Source: Roridomyces roridus
Lineage: Eukaryota; Basidiomycota; Agaricomycetes; Agaricales; Mycenaceae
Length of the DNA stretch: 64,000 bases
Assembly (NCBI GenBank): GCA_029378245.1
Contig: JARKIF010000067.1
Span: forward strand, 1-64,000
Reading direction: 5' to 3'
Below, one piece after another: positions 45,988 to 58,670 of this stretch (the stretch's first letter is position 1; the number at the start of each line of letters is the position of its first letter). Under the pieces are notes generated by a model that worked only from the letters and a program-made list of their open reading frames with translations, was not told where the DNA came from and searched no databases. The translations under genes were made by a program, and so were the position numbers.

Positions 45988-48612
45988 ATGTCACTATTTC
46001 GCAGCCTCTCCGAAATCCCAGTGCCCACCGCAGCTCAGTTCATCGACAAAGATGGTGGATGCACTGAGTCGCTGGTCCGTCAAATACTCATCTTCCTCCC
46101 TTAGCAATCCAACTCGAAACGACTGTCCGAGATAACACGCGCGACATCAAGCGATCGCTTTCTTCCACCATCTTCCTCAACTCTCCATCTCCATCTCGAG
46201 AGCAGTTGCCAACGACCCCGGCGGTGGACACAGGCGATGTAGTAGCTTCTCTCTCGGCCGAGCTGGATGGCAAGTGCTTCCCGCGCCGGGCGGTGCTACG
46301 CGAGACGCTGGAGAAGAAACGGTTTGTGGAGATTTGGGTTGGAGGTACGTTGGAGGTGTCTCAGGATGTCACGGATTCGCATGAGGGGTTTTATTCGGAT
46401 GGTATGCCTTCAAGGTCCTCTTCATTTCCATGGCCATTTGACATTTGTCCACAGAGATCATCTCCACTCTTGCCTTTTCGCCCACGGAGTTTGCGTTCAT
46501 GTACGTCGCGGAGGGGAAAGAGACGCGTTCGGAGGGAGAAAAGTTTACCTTCAGTCCGGATCTTGGCGAAGGTGTCGGTGGAGCGGGAAAGAAGCGCCCT
46601 ACCATCTTCATCTTCCGCTGGGATCCCGAGGCGATTCCGTGCACCAGCTCCCTGGCTAGCGTGGATCCAGGAAAGAACGATACGGATGGTCCTGTTCTTT
46701 TCGGCCAGGCTGTGTTCTCCCCGCTTGACAGCGCGACGATATACGCAACGGGTTACGAGCTCACTGCTGACGGGCGTCTCTTGGGTTCCAGGTACGCGTT
46801 GAATCTATCTCTTGTCTGATTTTTTCAAGCAATTTTACTTTTACAGATGGTGCGCCAATAGACCGTCAGGAATCTGGCAACTCACGCTGCCGACCCCCCA
46901 GTCCGACTCGAGCTCGCTCGTCTGCATCTCATCCAGGAAACTCACACCGTACAACTTGTCCTGCCGTTCGCCGCGTATCTATCACGACAAGGACAAGGCC
47001 ACGCTCTTTTACTTGGCGCACCATTCCGGCGGTCCCCACGCGGGCACGTACGCGCTCCACTCTCTGGATATCTCAACTTCGTCATCGTCGGCGGTTCTGG
47101 AATCACGCGTTCTGGTCGACACCGTCTGGGAACCCCACCCAGACACAGGCTTCCCAGGGCTGTATCCCGAGGCAGGCCTCCTCCCCTCCTCGCCCTTTGT
47201 CCGCATTGACGGCAAGGTGTGGGTTGTGTTTGCCTCGATGTGGGGATCGCGCACGACGGTGGTGGCTGTTTCGGGTGTGGATTGTGAAAGGGTCGTGGAT
47301 TTAACGCCCGTTGTCCAAGCCTCGGAGGAGGAAGTGTATTCGTATGGGGTGTTGGGTACTGATGGGAAGGATAGGGTTATCTTGGCGCGGAGTGCGCCGG
47401 GGGTTCCGGGGGAGGTTGCCGTGGGGCAGGTTCAGAGTGACGACTCTGGGGGCTTGAGTATGAATGAATGGAGGGTTGTGTATATACCGTATGTGGCGCC
47501 TGCTGGTGAGATTCTTCCATATTCTTTTTCACTAGCTGATGATGATCCATCTGCTCATCTAGTACGCACCGCGCTGTCTACGCTGCAATGTTCTATCATT
47601 CAGATCCCGGGGCGCGGTAGGACTGAGACTATTGTGGTTAAACCCGGACGCTCAGATAAAGGCACGACCTCGCCCTGTGTGCAGTTCATCCACGGCGGTC
47701 CACATGGGGCGAGCACTACGGCGTTCAACGCGTTCGTAGCGTTTTTGGCTATTGAAGGATGTGAGTCCGATCCGTCCGTCTGAGACTACCGGCTGAACGA
47801 TTTTTCGATAGACACAGTGTCCATGCCCAACTATACCGGCTCAATCGGATTCGGGGAGACTTCCGTCCGCGCTTTGTTGGGCCAGTGTGGAACGGTGGAT
47901 GTGCAGGATTGTATAGAGACGGCGAGGTATCTCGTCAAGTTGGGTGTGTCGGCTGAAGGGAAGGGGAGGCAGTTTGTTGTGGGTGGAAGTCATGGAGGGT
48001 TCCTTAGCGCGCATCGTAAGTCCGTCTACATTTAAGTGATTCAGAGCTAACTAGAAGCATTAGTTATCGGACAGTTCCCCGACTTTTTCACGGCTGCGGT
48101 TATTAGGAACCCAGTCATCTCCGCGAGTCCCATGTCTTCTGATATACCAGATTGGGTTCGTCGTCACGGTTCACGGATTCTACCTCTGACGCAATAAGCA
48201 GTACTTTAACGAGTTTGGCGTCGAATATCCCATTTACTCCTCTCCGGCTGCCGGGCATGGAGGCACTAAATCGCACCCAAGCCCACCGCGATTCACACCT
48301 GAGCTCTACACACGTCTATACCCGACGTCGCCCATGGCGTACGTCGAAGCCGTACGCGCGCATGTTTTGCTCAACATTGGTGGTTCTGATCGGCGGGTTA
48401 CGCCGACGCACGGGGTGGAGTATTATCATGCGCTCAAGGGGAATGCTAGCTCTCGGAGTCGGGCCCGGTCGGGGGAGTCTGCCCATGAAGAAGAGGAGCA
48501 AGATATCGAGATTCATTGGTTTGAGAAGGAGGGGCATTCGCTTGATGGGGTGCAGGTGGCTCGGGTTGTGGCGGAGATGGCGGTGAGGTGGTTCACCAAG
48601 TATCGGGCGTGA
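45988..48612 (+). CDS. S9-family serine peptidase, acylaminoacyl-peptidase-like (774 aa)
   Basis: Seven exons: 45988-46054, 46105-46401, 46455-46791, 46847-47760, 47812-48015, 48064-48155, 48199-48612; the total is in frame. The N-terminal two thirds are a beta-propeller-like region, including FVEIWVGGTLEVSQDVTDSH and an FSP-E pattern. The C-terminal alpha/beta-hydrolase domain has FIHGGPHG (oxyanion region), nucleophile serine in GGSHGG, acidic residue in GGSDRRVTP and histidine in EGHSLDG, the Ser-Asp-His order of prolyl-oligopeptidase (S9) enzymes. The propeller with EVSQDVTD favours the acylaminoacyl-peptidase branch, which removes N-acylated amino acids from short peptides in the cytosol. 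Length is close to usual for that branch. The 50-base first intron is needed to link FIDKD to AIQLETTVRDN. Confidence 0.85.
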
Positions 48613-48802
48613 CTAGTGTAAGGGAAAATATGTAGTCTCGAGCGAGCTTCGAGATGGCAAACCTGAGAGAATATTACTAATGGTTTCGCTCGAGGCCTCC
48701 GATCCGACCTTTTATCGAGCGGGAGCACGTGAGCTCGGATGTTGAAAATGAGACCAAGATGGATTCCCGCCGACGTCACATGTACAATCGCACTCCTAAT
48801 AG

Positions 48803-51197
48803 TCAAACGAACTTCCGCCACGGACGCCACCGACTTCCATAAGAATCAACGAGATGAATGTTTTGCTCGCAAAATCTTTCAGCCAACTTGACCCAGGGAG
48901 AATCCGCCAATAAGGTACTGTGAACCCACAAGAGTGAATCCAAAGCAGAGGATATTTCACGCTTATCCTCACCTCAAAAGCTGCCAATCGAAATGGCGGA
49001 GTTCGATTTCTCGCAGAGTGGGAAACGGCGTGCAGTCGAATTTAGTAAGAAATGCTGCCAACACATCGAGCAGTTTAGATTGTGCGTCGAAGCTGTAGGA
49101 ACGAGTCAGGCGTGCGTTGTCGTTGTAGGAGGCGAACAGACCCCTCTAGATCAATCGCCATGTGCTCGAGGAAAGAGTGTGTATCGCACTGCTGGAGAAC
49201 CCCTTCGACGACGCTCTACAGAAATAGTTAGAAGGTCCAACTTCCGCGTGCAAGAGGGCTGTCCGCGTATACCTACCAGTTCGTCTTTCGAGGCAATCCA
49301 CACACTCAGATATTTCACGTTTGCGCAGTAGTTGAAATTGTCGGCATTCAACGTCGGGGACCCCATGTGCTACCCTGATAGCTTTTCGCCGTGCTTTTCA
49401 AAAAAGATGCGGGTGTCCACATTCTCGGTGTGTAGAGTGACAGTACTGAGAGAATGGAGCCTGGCAAAAGTCTCTAGGTGAGATGGAAAGCATTGGGATC
49501 ATGCTCGAGCACTTACTGCATTTGCGACAAAATGATAAAGAAGGAGGGATGAGCCCGCGCTACAGTCAAATATTTCAGCTGGGTGAACCCATTGCTCGCT
49601 GTAAACATGTCCGTCGTATCAAACTCTGTGTCCGATTTCCAGAAGAAATATTGCATCCTGGACAGTCGATGGAAGACAATGGGGTTTGCTTTGTCAAAGC
49701 ATTGAGTGACTGTTATTTCGTACGTGACGGTAAAACAACTCGAGATGAGAGCCATATCGCAGGCTCAACTCATCGAATATAAGCCAAGGGAGAGTAAGGG
49801 CTTTCACGGAAGACAGCTCCGTTAGGTGAGGAATTTGAGAGAACAGATTTTGGAGGTCGTTGGTGGTTTGCTCGTCACCCGTGCTGAGGATGAGTCTACG
49901 AACGTGGGCGCCAAGGGAAGGTTGATCTAACAGATGCTCAGTGAGCAGTCGCATAGACTTGCAAGTCCAAATATAGATGTCGTGGCTGTAAAAGTGCGCA
50001 GTCCCGAGTCGCTACTATGTATGAGTGACTGTGTTCGGCAGGGGGAATGGAACGAGACCCACCAGGAATTGTTTGCACACCAGGAGAGGATCCCAAAGGT
50101 GCTCTATCCTATTACCCTCGTCATCAAACTCGTAGTCCGAGTCTCCATCCTCCCAATATTCGTCGTGGGACTCATCGTGGTCTTCACAGAAAACATAATA
50201 AAGAACACGATCCCAAATGACGTCGGCAACTTTTGGGTTGCCAGCGAGTTGTGGAGCGAACCCTGTTTTCGGACCAAAGAGACTGAGCAACAGGATCATG
50301 TCAGAGAGCAACATTGGACTGGGACAGAAGTCAATCCATACTTTGGGTCGATAAGTTCTCGGAGTCTGTCGTTTCCCTGAACCGTCTCAACGAAGGCGGG
50401 CTTCAGCGCCTTACGAGAACGCGTCTTAGGCCGAATATCCTGCAGAGATGTATTTTGCACGATCGTTGAGATATAGTGGGGGATACTGCCGTCGCGAAAC
50501 AAAGCTCGCGCATTATATGAAAGGATCAGGGTACGGAGATTCGGAGCCTGCTTGAGGGGCAGGGATAACGTCTCGTTGAGGTTGCTGTCCGGCCGATCGT
50601 GGGGCATCTCAAAGATCGCCTGAATCAGACAAAGATTCAACGAGCAGCAGCGGGCGATCGAGACAAAGAACGCACCAAATTCTTCCACTTGGGAATATAT
50701 TCCACCACCACGTCGACAAGAGCCTTGTGAGACGGTCTGACAGTGGTCTCTATCAGCAGGCCTGTGTCTACGAGGACGCGAACGGGGTCGATTAACGGGA
50801 GGCCACGACACAAGCCACGCGCGTTGTCCCCGAGTTTGAACTGGAGGGGGATGAAGATATCGGTGAGGTTCTTCGTCTGTTGCAAAATCTTGTGCATAGA
50901 GCTGCCGTATCTACTGTCGACACGGAGTTTCTTGACTAGCCGACCAAGGTCTGCATTGGAATGTAAAACAACAGAGAGGGCTTGCGCTTGGCCCTTGTTT
51001 CGAAGGATCACTGTATGGTACAGTAACGGGGTCGCGACGCGTAGCCACGCTTTGCAGACGAGGAGGATTGCCGCGCTGGATTCGAGCCATGGGGCGGACG
51101 GTGAGTAAACGAAGCGAGCAGAGAATATGTCGTCCGATATGGAGAGCGCTGGGGAGAGGATTTCGTGAATTATCTCGTCTGGCATGGCGCGTCCCAT
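48803..51197 (-). pseudogene. F-box protein paralog 4, broken by insertion and nonsense mutation
   Basis: Minus strand from ATG 51197 (MGRAMPDEIIHEILSPAL) to a terminal TGA at 48803, with the exon plan of paralog 1. Near 49730 there is a 10-base net insertion relative to all four paralogs, which shifts the frame within SHLELF. Further on (about 49370) a TAG interrupts the conserved KLSELYVGAP region: here GEKLSG, stop, then HMGSPTLNADNF. The final exon is still recognisable and its acceptor is intact. A pseudogene by two independent lesions. Confidence 0.8.
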
Positions 51198-51758
51198 GGT
51201 GGCGAAAAGAGAGCCGTGAATGATCGGGATTCCAACATCGGTCCTGGCTTTGTCCTCGCTTAGTCTGCTCTACAACCTCAACTTGGCCTTTTCACGCTTC
51301 CATAGCGTTGGAGCCCAACTATTCGTCTGGCTCCCACCCGTCTTCCGCCGCAGCTCTTCCACCTTTGTCTGCATATTACTCTTCTTCCTCATCGATTCAG
51401 TCTCGTCGTCTCGAGGGTGCTTTCGCTTGCACCCTCCTCGAGCGTTGCGGAATGCGCAGCTCAGTCTGCTTCCACGGCACGCTAGAAACTGCTACTGGTC
51501 AGTCATACATAGACTTTCGACTTGGTCCCAACTCAAGGACGACTCGTCAGCGAGTTCAATGGCCCCGGTGCTCGACGAAGAGAAGCTGCCCAAAGAACTG
51601 AACTTGAGAGTCTCAATGTCTGTTACAACGACGTGTTGCATATGTTCACTCAGATACAAGTACAGGAGAATTAAGTATTACACGAGAAGGATAAAGGATT
51701 AGTACAAGTTATTCCAGCCTGGCGGTCGGGGTCTGCAGATAGCTTTCTGGTGGATTGT

Positions 51759-52687
51759 TCACCAGTCGTAGCCGTCGAGGCCACCAAAGCCGCCGAAGCC
51801 GCCGCCGAAGCCGCCGAATCCTCCGTCGAAGCCACCAAAGCCGCCGTCAAATCCTCCGAACCCGCCGTCAAATCCTCCGAACCCGCCGTCAAATCCACCG
51901 AATCCACCACGGCCGAATCCTCCGAATCCACCACCGATGAAGTGGTTGTCCTCCTGGCTGTCTCCGTTTGCATCTTGGCTGTCATCCGGACTGGGAGCCT
52001 CGGCACTGCGAATTCCGAGGTGGCCGTGCCTGCCATATCTGCCGTGCCGGCCGCGCCGACCGTAACCGCCAAAGCCACCGCGCCCGCCAAATCCACCGTA
52101 ACCGCCACGGCCACCAACTCCACCAAACCCACCGTAGCCAAACCCGCCACGACCGCCGAACCCTCCAAATCCACCACGGCCGAACCCGCCATATCCACCA
52201 ATGAAGTGGTTGTCGCTTCCCTGCTGGCTGTCCCCGCTTTCACCCTTGCTAGCATCCTGGCTGGGCGCAGGCTCAGGCTCAGCGCTGCGAATCCCAATAC
52301 CGCCGGTTTCCTCGAGGATGCAGCAGAGCTCCCCAACGAGGGTGCGGCGACTGGGGCAGAAGGGCTCTCTGAATCGGCGGCCCCGGAGGAATGAGTTGCG
52401 GAACTCGCAGGGACTGCAGTCCTGGGTTGAAGACAGTGAGCTTTTGTGAGTGGATTCAAAGTTCAAACACTAACCCTTCCGCGACCTCCACCGAATCCTC
52501 CGCCGAAGCCACCGAACCCTCCGCCGAAGCCACCGAGCCCGCCGCGGAAGTCTTCCGCGGGGGAGGAGTCGGTCGTCGAGGTATCCGCTGCAGGGGCGGC
52601 TGCATCCTTAGCCTCCGTGGCGAGGGCCCCGGAGGAGAAGGAGAAGAAGGTGATGAGCGTGGCGACGATGGTAGGTGTGATGCGCAT
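51759..52687 (-). CDS. Secreted Cys-domain Gly-rich protein 3 (291 aa)
   Basis: Two exons on the minus strand: 52687-52475 and 52421-51759. Signal peptide [23 protein letters not shown], linker [12 protein letters not shown], then after the intron [16 protein letters not shown] and VGELCC. The Gly-rich body alternates GFGGFDGG and [11 protein letters not shown] with DNHFIGG spacers, ending GLDGYDW. Very close to the gene at 25940 except for the unexpanded GRYGRH array and more GFDGG units. A TATAAAA motif (reverse, near 52760) lies about 75 bases upstream. It sits 0.56 kb upstream of F-box paralog 4 on the same strand, the arrangement seen at 25-27 kb. Confidence 0.75.
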
Positions 52688-53664
52688 GGTTGAACTGCAG
52701 GTGTTGGACTGGAGAGAAGAGCTGGATTTGCTGAAGAATTGCAGACCCTCAGCCGGGTTTTTATATTTCAGCGAGGGCAATTTCAGGCTAGATGATGAGC
52801 GCGGTGGTTTTGTCCATCTACGGTGAATCTCCCTCGGAATCTCATACCTTCAGCACATTGTTCATTGTCCGTTGGTTAGAGTAAAGCCTTGGCGCACGCT
52901 CATGCCACCACTCACTCGGTTCAATTGCAATTATAATCGCAGTCTCGAGCACGCCACGACATAATTGTCGAACTCTGATCCTTAATTGAGACTCTCTGTG
53001 CATTGTTACAATTTCCCTCGTGTCAGGTAGTGCTCATACTTCTTCGAAATCCAAGACTGGACTTGCAACTCAAAGAATCAAAGATGAAGACATCAGAGGT
53101 CCGTGAGTAGAGGTAACCAGTGTTCAACGTTGAACATGGACAAGTGTTATTGGATCGATATCACATCGAACGAGCTGGACTCATTCCGCGCGCACACGGA
53201 GGGAGACCTGTATCAAATTTCAGCTCCGGATTCATACGAAGAAGCTGTTTGAACTCGGGTATGCAATGAAAAGGTTAATGTGACCAAAGTCTAAAGATGC
53301 CGCGGCAGGCAGTGAGCGCTAGTGAGCTATCATTAACTGCCGGAATTGCCCCGTCAGTGTTTCAACTCATCTCGGGTGCAAAGTTGTCTTTGTCATGTCA
53401 GATCTAATTCGATCCGCTGGTTCGGGGACGTCGGGCAAGTCCCATTGCGTCGAGAATCCTTTCAACACGGGTAGAATGAGTGGGCGTAACCAGGCCGAAC
53501 GTTAAGTAGAACTTAGACGGTCCAGTGCTGACTACCATAATGGTGTTGAGAAAGTACTTCGTGATCAGAAGACCTGGTCGACGTGAATTGGGTATGTTTC
53601 ATTCCAAGGTCAGCATGCTTTTCTGAGTCCTCGCTCTCAGCTCATCAGATGCAAAACCGAATCC
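52688..53664. other. Upstream block of Gly-rich gene 3
   Basis: No gene. About 52800-53460 is the shared upstream flank also found at 15810, 27010 and 61090. It is most similar to the 27 kb copy: both contain CAGTGTTCAACGTTGAACATG and GGAGACCTGTATCAAAT. Confidence 0.6.
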
Positions 53665-56059
53665 CTAGTCACCCTCCGGCACAAACTCCCGCCTTGGACG
53701 CCAACGACCATGACAATCAACCAGATGAATGTTGTTCGCACGGAATCCTTCAGCCAACTTCACCCACGGGGAATCCGGCAATAAGGTACGGTAAATCCAC
53801 AAAGGTAAACCCAAAGCAAACGATATTTCAGGCATATACTCACTTCGGAAGCGGCCAATCCAAACGGACGAGTGTAATTTCTCGCAGAGCGGGAAACTGG
53901 GTGCAGTCGAATTTAGTAAGAAACACTTCCAAAAGATCGAGCAGTTCAGATTCTGCTTCAAAGCTGTAGGAAATTCAGTGGAGAATAGTTATTGCCATGA
54001 GAACCGAGCGCACCCTTTCGGATCAATCACGATGTTCTCCAGCACGCAGTGTCTATCACACCGTCCGAGAAGCCCTTCTAAGAGGCTCTGTGGTAGACGA
54101 AAAAATAATTATTTAACATCCGTCTGAGAGTGCTGTCGACGTACCAGTTGATCTTTCGAGGCAGTACACACGACTAGATATTTCACATTCGGGCAGAAGT
54201 CGAAGAGGTCGGGACAGAGCGCAGCGGACCCCAGACACAACTCCGATAGCTTTGCGCCGTGCCTTTCCAAGAAGATTTGGGTATCCACTTTCCCTGTGTG
54301 GAGAGTCACAGTAATGAGCGAAGGGAGTCTGCAATGAATCTCAGTGTGAGATCGAGAGTATCAAAATCATGCTGCGGCACGTACTGCATCTGCGACAAAA
54401 GGATAAAGAATGAGGGATGAGCCTGCGGGACATTCAAATGTTCGAGCTTGATGAACACATCGCTCGCTGCGAATGTATCCGTTGTATCAAACTGTGTGTC
54501 CGATTTCCAAGTAAAATCCTGAATTCCCGACAGTCGATCGAAGATAATGGGGTCCGCCTTGCCAGGGCATTGAGTAACCATGATTCCATCAAAGGAGTCG
54601 AGGTGGGAGCCATATCGGATGCTCAAATCCTCGAACATATGCCAAGGGAGAACGAGGGTGTCTTCGGAAGACAGCTGCTTGAGTCGGGGAACTCGAGAGA
54701 AGACATTCTGAAGGTCGTCGATGGTTTGGTCGTCATGGCTGCTGAGGACGAGTCTATGAACATGGACACCAAGAGAAGGTTCAAGTAGAAGCCGCCTGGT
54801 GAAGAGTCGCATTGTCTTGCAAGTTCGAATGTAGATCTTGTTGTAAAAATACGGAGTCCCGAGTCGCTACATATGTAAGCGACTACCATCGGCAGGAAGA
54901 ATAGAATGAGACTGACCTGAAATTGTTTGCATACTCGGAGAGGCTCCCAAAGCTCTGGTGCCTCAAAATCCTCGTCATCAGAATCGTAGTCTGACTTGTC
55001 ACCATCGTCGTGGAGGTCATCAACGTCATCGTCTTCACAGAAAACATAGTGAAGAACACGATCCCAAACAATATCGGCAACTGTTGGGTTGCCAGCGAGC
55101 TGAGGAGGGTACACGAATCCTTTTTTCGGACCAAAAAGGCTTAAGAACAGATGTCAAAGCGGGAGGATCGGACAGAACATAACCCATACTTCGGATCGAT
55201 AAGGTTTCGGAGTCTGGCGTTTCCCTGCACCGTCTCAAGGAAACCAAGTTTTGGTATCTTACGAGAACGCCTTTTTGGCCGAATCTCCTGAAGAGATCCA
55301 TTTTGCACTATCGCTGAGATATACTGAGGTATGATGCCCTCCCGAAACAAGTCTCGCCCATTAGACGAGAGAACGAGGGTACGGAGACTCGGCGCCACTT
55401 TGAGGGGTGAGGAGAAGGTTTTGTTGTGGGCAGCTTTGTTGTGCGGCCAATCGTGGGGCATCTCGAAGATGGCCTGGAGTAGATGAAGATTCATTGGGCA
55501 GGAACGGGAAAGCGAGCCCGAACGTACGAACCAAATTCTTCCACTTGGGAATATATTTCACCAGAACACCGACAAGAGTGCGAACTCCGGCAGTGGTAGC
55601 CTTGAATGGGGCGTAAGTTATTATGACGCGAACTGGGTCAATCAAGGGGATGCCACGGCACAAGCCACATGCGTCGTCTCCCTCGTCGAATTCGAGAGGG
55701 ATGAAAATGTCGGTGAGCTTGGTGGTCGTTTGCAAGATCTGGTGCAAGGAGCTGCCGTATCCACTTTGGAGGCGGAGCTTCCTGATGAGCCGACCGAGCT
55801 CTGGATTGCGTCGCAGCGCGACGGAAAGAGCCTGCGCCTGGCCTTTGCTCCGAAGGATGATGGTATGGTATAGTAGAGGGGTGGCCACGCGTAGCCACGC
55901 TTTGCATACGAGGAGGATCGCAGAGCTGGATTCGACACGTCGACCGCGGCATGCTCGATACTCCCAGAGGGGCATGTGGGCAGAGAATGCGTCGTCCGAT
56001 ACTGAGAGCGCTGGGGAGAGGATTTCATGGATTATCTCGTCTGGGATGGCCCGTCCCAT
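53665..56059 (-). CDS. F-box protein with LRR-like region, paralog 5 (last splice site doubtful)
   Basis: Minus strand, ATG at 56059 (MGRAIPDEIIHEILSPAL), stop at 53665. Exons follow paralog 1: WKNL joined to AIFEMPHDW, then LFGPKKGFVYPPQLAGNP, an acidic block (DDGDKSDYDSDDEDFE), then the long exon with DDLQNVFSRVPRL and SFDGIMVTQCPGKADP. No internal frameshift is seen. At the last intron, however, the acceptor reads TTTACCGTACC where paralogs have TTTACAGTCCC or TTCACAGTACC, so the AG is lost. The last exon (PLLPDSPWVKLAEGF-like frame) may not be spliced as in the relatives. Either mildly truncated or decaying. Confidence 0.6.
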
Positions 56060-56321
56060 GGTGGCGAAAAGAGAGCCGTGGATGATCGGAATTCGGAATT
56101 GATCCGTCGCTGCACTCCGCCACCATGCTCAGCTCTCTTCGTCAAGCTAAACCTTCTAACATTACACTCTCCCGCACTGGGCGCGTGCCAGGCGAAGTAA
56201 TTTGTCACACGCGTTCTAACTTGTCGTGGATCCCCTCCAAGCCCAACACCCCGGAGGCTCCCGCAAGCTCACCTTCAAGATGGCTGATACCTAGGCACCG
56301 CATGACTGTGCTCAGAGACTA
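56060..56321. other. Short flank of F-box paralog 5
   Basis: Keeps the GAATTGATCCGTCGC landmark of F-box upstream regions (56097-56111), then sequence with no recognised feature. Confidence 0.5.
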
Positions 56322-56673
56322 TGTCGGAAAAACGTGATCCGAATTATAATTGGACGTGGCTATTATGGGATGATAAGCGATTGTAATAGATTGTGATCAA
56401 TTTTGATCAACATGCGAGAAAGCCAACAATCAATCAAACTGCGCTGGGGACATGCTGGTCACGTCACGCTCTATCCGGAAAGTGCACAGGTCACACAGCA
56501 GCCTCAGTGAACCAGATTACCACCGAGATTGGGAAATCCAGCCCACTTGTTCGTAGATTCTCCTCAATTATAATTCAATTATAAAAGGCTGTTTTGATTA
56601 TGATATTATTTGTTTATAATTGGTGTATAATTGATTATAATTGGATTATAATAAAAAAAGGCTTTTTCCGACA
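56322..56673. mobile_element. AT-rich MITE with TA target duplication (Tc1/mariner-like)
   Basis: 352 bases bounded by inverted repeats TGTCGGAAAAA at the left and TTTTTCCGACA at the right. Each end is directly flanked by TA (56320-56321 and 56674-56675). The interior is strongly AT-rich with many ATTATAATT units, unlike its surroundings. There is no coding capacity. Size, ends and TA duplication are those of a non-autonomous Tc1/mariner-type element. Confidence 0.75.
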
Positions 56674-56675
56674 TA

Positions 56676-58670
56676 CTCACTGTCCGAACGACTCCTCTCC
56701 CTCAGGCTTGACTCAGACTTCTGCAAATGGTCATGATCGATAGTGGATGATGACATCCCGCGGCCGGCTACTTCACCGCAGGGTCTCATTGGGTCTCAAA
56801 TCTAAGCTGACTTGGACGCTTCCATGTGTATGCCGCACTTTTTTCCTCAAGTTGTGAGGCCCAGATTCTTTCAGCGACACGCTGCATTGACAAGTACAGG
56901 GCAAATATTACACAGGCAAGATACAGATTACGATTCCTAACTTGTTTAGGAATCGTTCTTTTTGAATCTTAACCACCCTCCCCCCCTTTGCCATCAAAAA
57001 TGCTCCCCACATGACCTCCTGTTTTTCCGGCTTTTATCCATGTCAGTTCTCGGATCTTGGGATGGCTCGTCGGATCAGTGTCCAAGGCAGCCGCGGATCA
57101 ATATCTTAACTGCCGTCAATTCCCATTGCGATGTTAGTGTTACTCTGCATTCCAGTTTTGCCTCGGCTTGCACTCGGATCCACTCGGCAAGTACACTCAG
57201 TGACCCACGGCTAGGAGCACGTGTTGAGGACAGCTACATTTTGGCTATGTACAATGTTGGGTCTGGGCATCCGCTGATTCACAATTGGATGCTTGTACAT
57301 GTTTGTCCTGTCAAAATGGCCGTCTTGATTTCCGTCCTGCCTGGCTGGGCCCGGACCGGTTGCCACAACCCCGGGAAAATTCGGCAACTAGTATGTAGCC
57401 CAACTAAAATAGTCAATCCTCAAAATGATCAGAGGAATTTCCATAATATTCAGTTGCTGAAAAATCATGGCAGTCAAAATGGCAAAAGAATGGGGCACTG
57501 CAACACCATTTTTGAGGGTCAAGGAAATTCCTCCGAGCAAAACATGCCGAGGGATGTTATGAACCTGCCGGGAATAGCACCCGGAGGGATCGGGGCGGCA
57601 GGACCACGGTCCGGGCGGGTCTTCGAAGGGATATTTACAGTGGTGATCCCATCAAGACCTCATCAATCTCAAGCAGCATCTCGCGTTCAGACGAATTCAG
57701 GCCTTGCAACCGTCCAAACTCTATTCAGCACTCTCGAAATATCCAGTGGGACCATGGAGAACCACTGAGATAAGACTCGGCCACCATCAGAGAGCCCATT
57801 TGGGCCAAAACACCCCAAAGCCATTCTCGAGGCTTTTGGTGGCGCCCAACGCAACCAAGGCAAGCAGCCCGCATGGAAACTAGTCCTAGGCGTCATGAAT
57901 GAGTATGAGAAGTAGATACATCTGCCAAGAACCCTTGAAAGCATTGCTGGAGATCATTCTTGCCGAAGATTCCGATGTCCTCTAACCTGTTACTTTGGGA
58001 CCACATTTGAACGAAGGATCAGAGCGATTCTCGGCTGGAACAGTACCTAGTGTCACCTAGTCACCCCAAATGACTCAATTTTGCTCATACTTGGTGCCAG
58101 TCCTTCGCTTTCGAGCCATGGAAACTGTCAAATCATCGAAAAGCAGCCAACTTTGGACAACCAGTGAGCACCAACCATCCAGTGCATTGCCAGGAAATTT
58201 TGGCCGCAGGGTCTTGGACATAAAAAGAAGCTCTGACAGAGTTTCCAGATTTTTTATGATTCTCCTTGGCCTTCCAGGCAACGGGCAACGATCGGTCAAG
58301 ATTGAAGGAAGAAAGGTGCTTCTAGAACAACATTGAAGTCTCAGAAGTGGACCAGGTCTCATTGGAAGGTAGCCATACATATTCATTACATTTTTAATTC
58401 GACGCCCAAGCAACAGAGCAAAGATGTAGCCGATAATGCAGCAGAGGGTCGAGAAACCATGTTTTTGTTGATGGGGGCACAGCCACACGGTCCACTTTTT
58501 GATCAGCGGATGCCCAGACCCATGTACATTGGACTTTTGAATGGCCCTGATCATGATGATTTCATGGTTCTATCATTGATCCGAATGAGTCTCCGAGTCG
58601 GCGGCAACCCAGCCGCAACCACTACTTATCATGATTTGATCATGATGACACTCTTGAGCAGTTACCTAAG
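56676..58670. other. Unassigned stretch with an inverted repeat pair
   Basis: No gene recognised, although a 268-codon open frame runs on the plus strand at 56962-57768. A perfect 20-base inverted pair is present: GGGTCTGGGCATCCGCTGAT at 57259-57278 and its complement at 58502-58521. Similarity continues on both sides (TGTACA near each). These may be the ends of an old element of about 1.26 kb. Confidence 0.4.

Noticed and set aside
45988..46110. Apparent frameshift at the start of the peptidase gene
   Set aside because: A canonical 50-base GT-AG intron (46055-46104) joins the two frames exactly, so no lesion is needed.
56962..57768. 268-codon plus-strand ORF
   Set aside because: No recognisable domain, no intron support, and it crosses one arm of an inverted repeat. 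I did not call it a gene.
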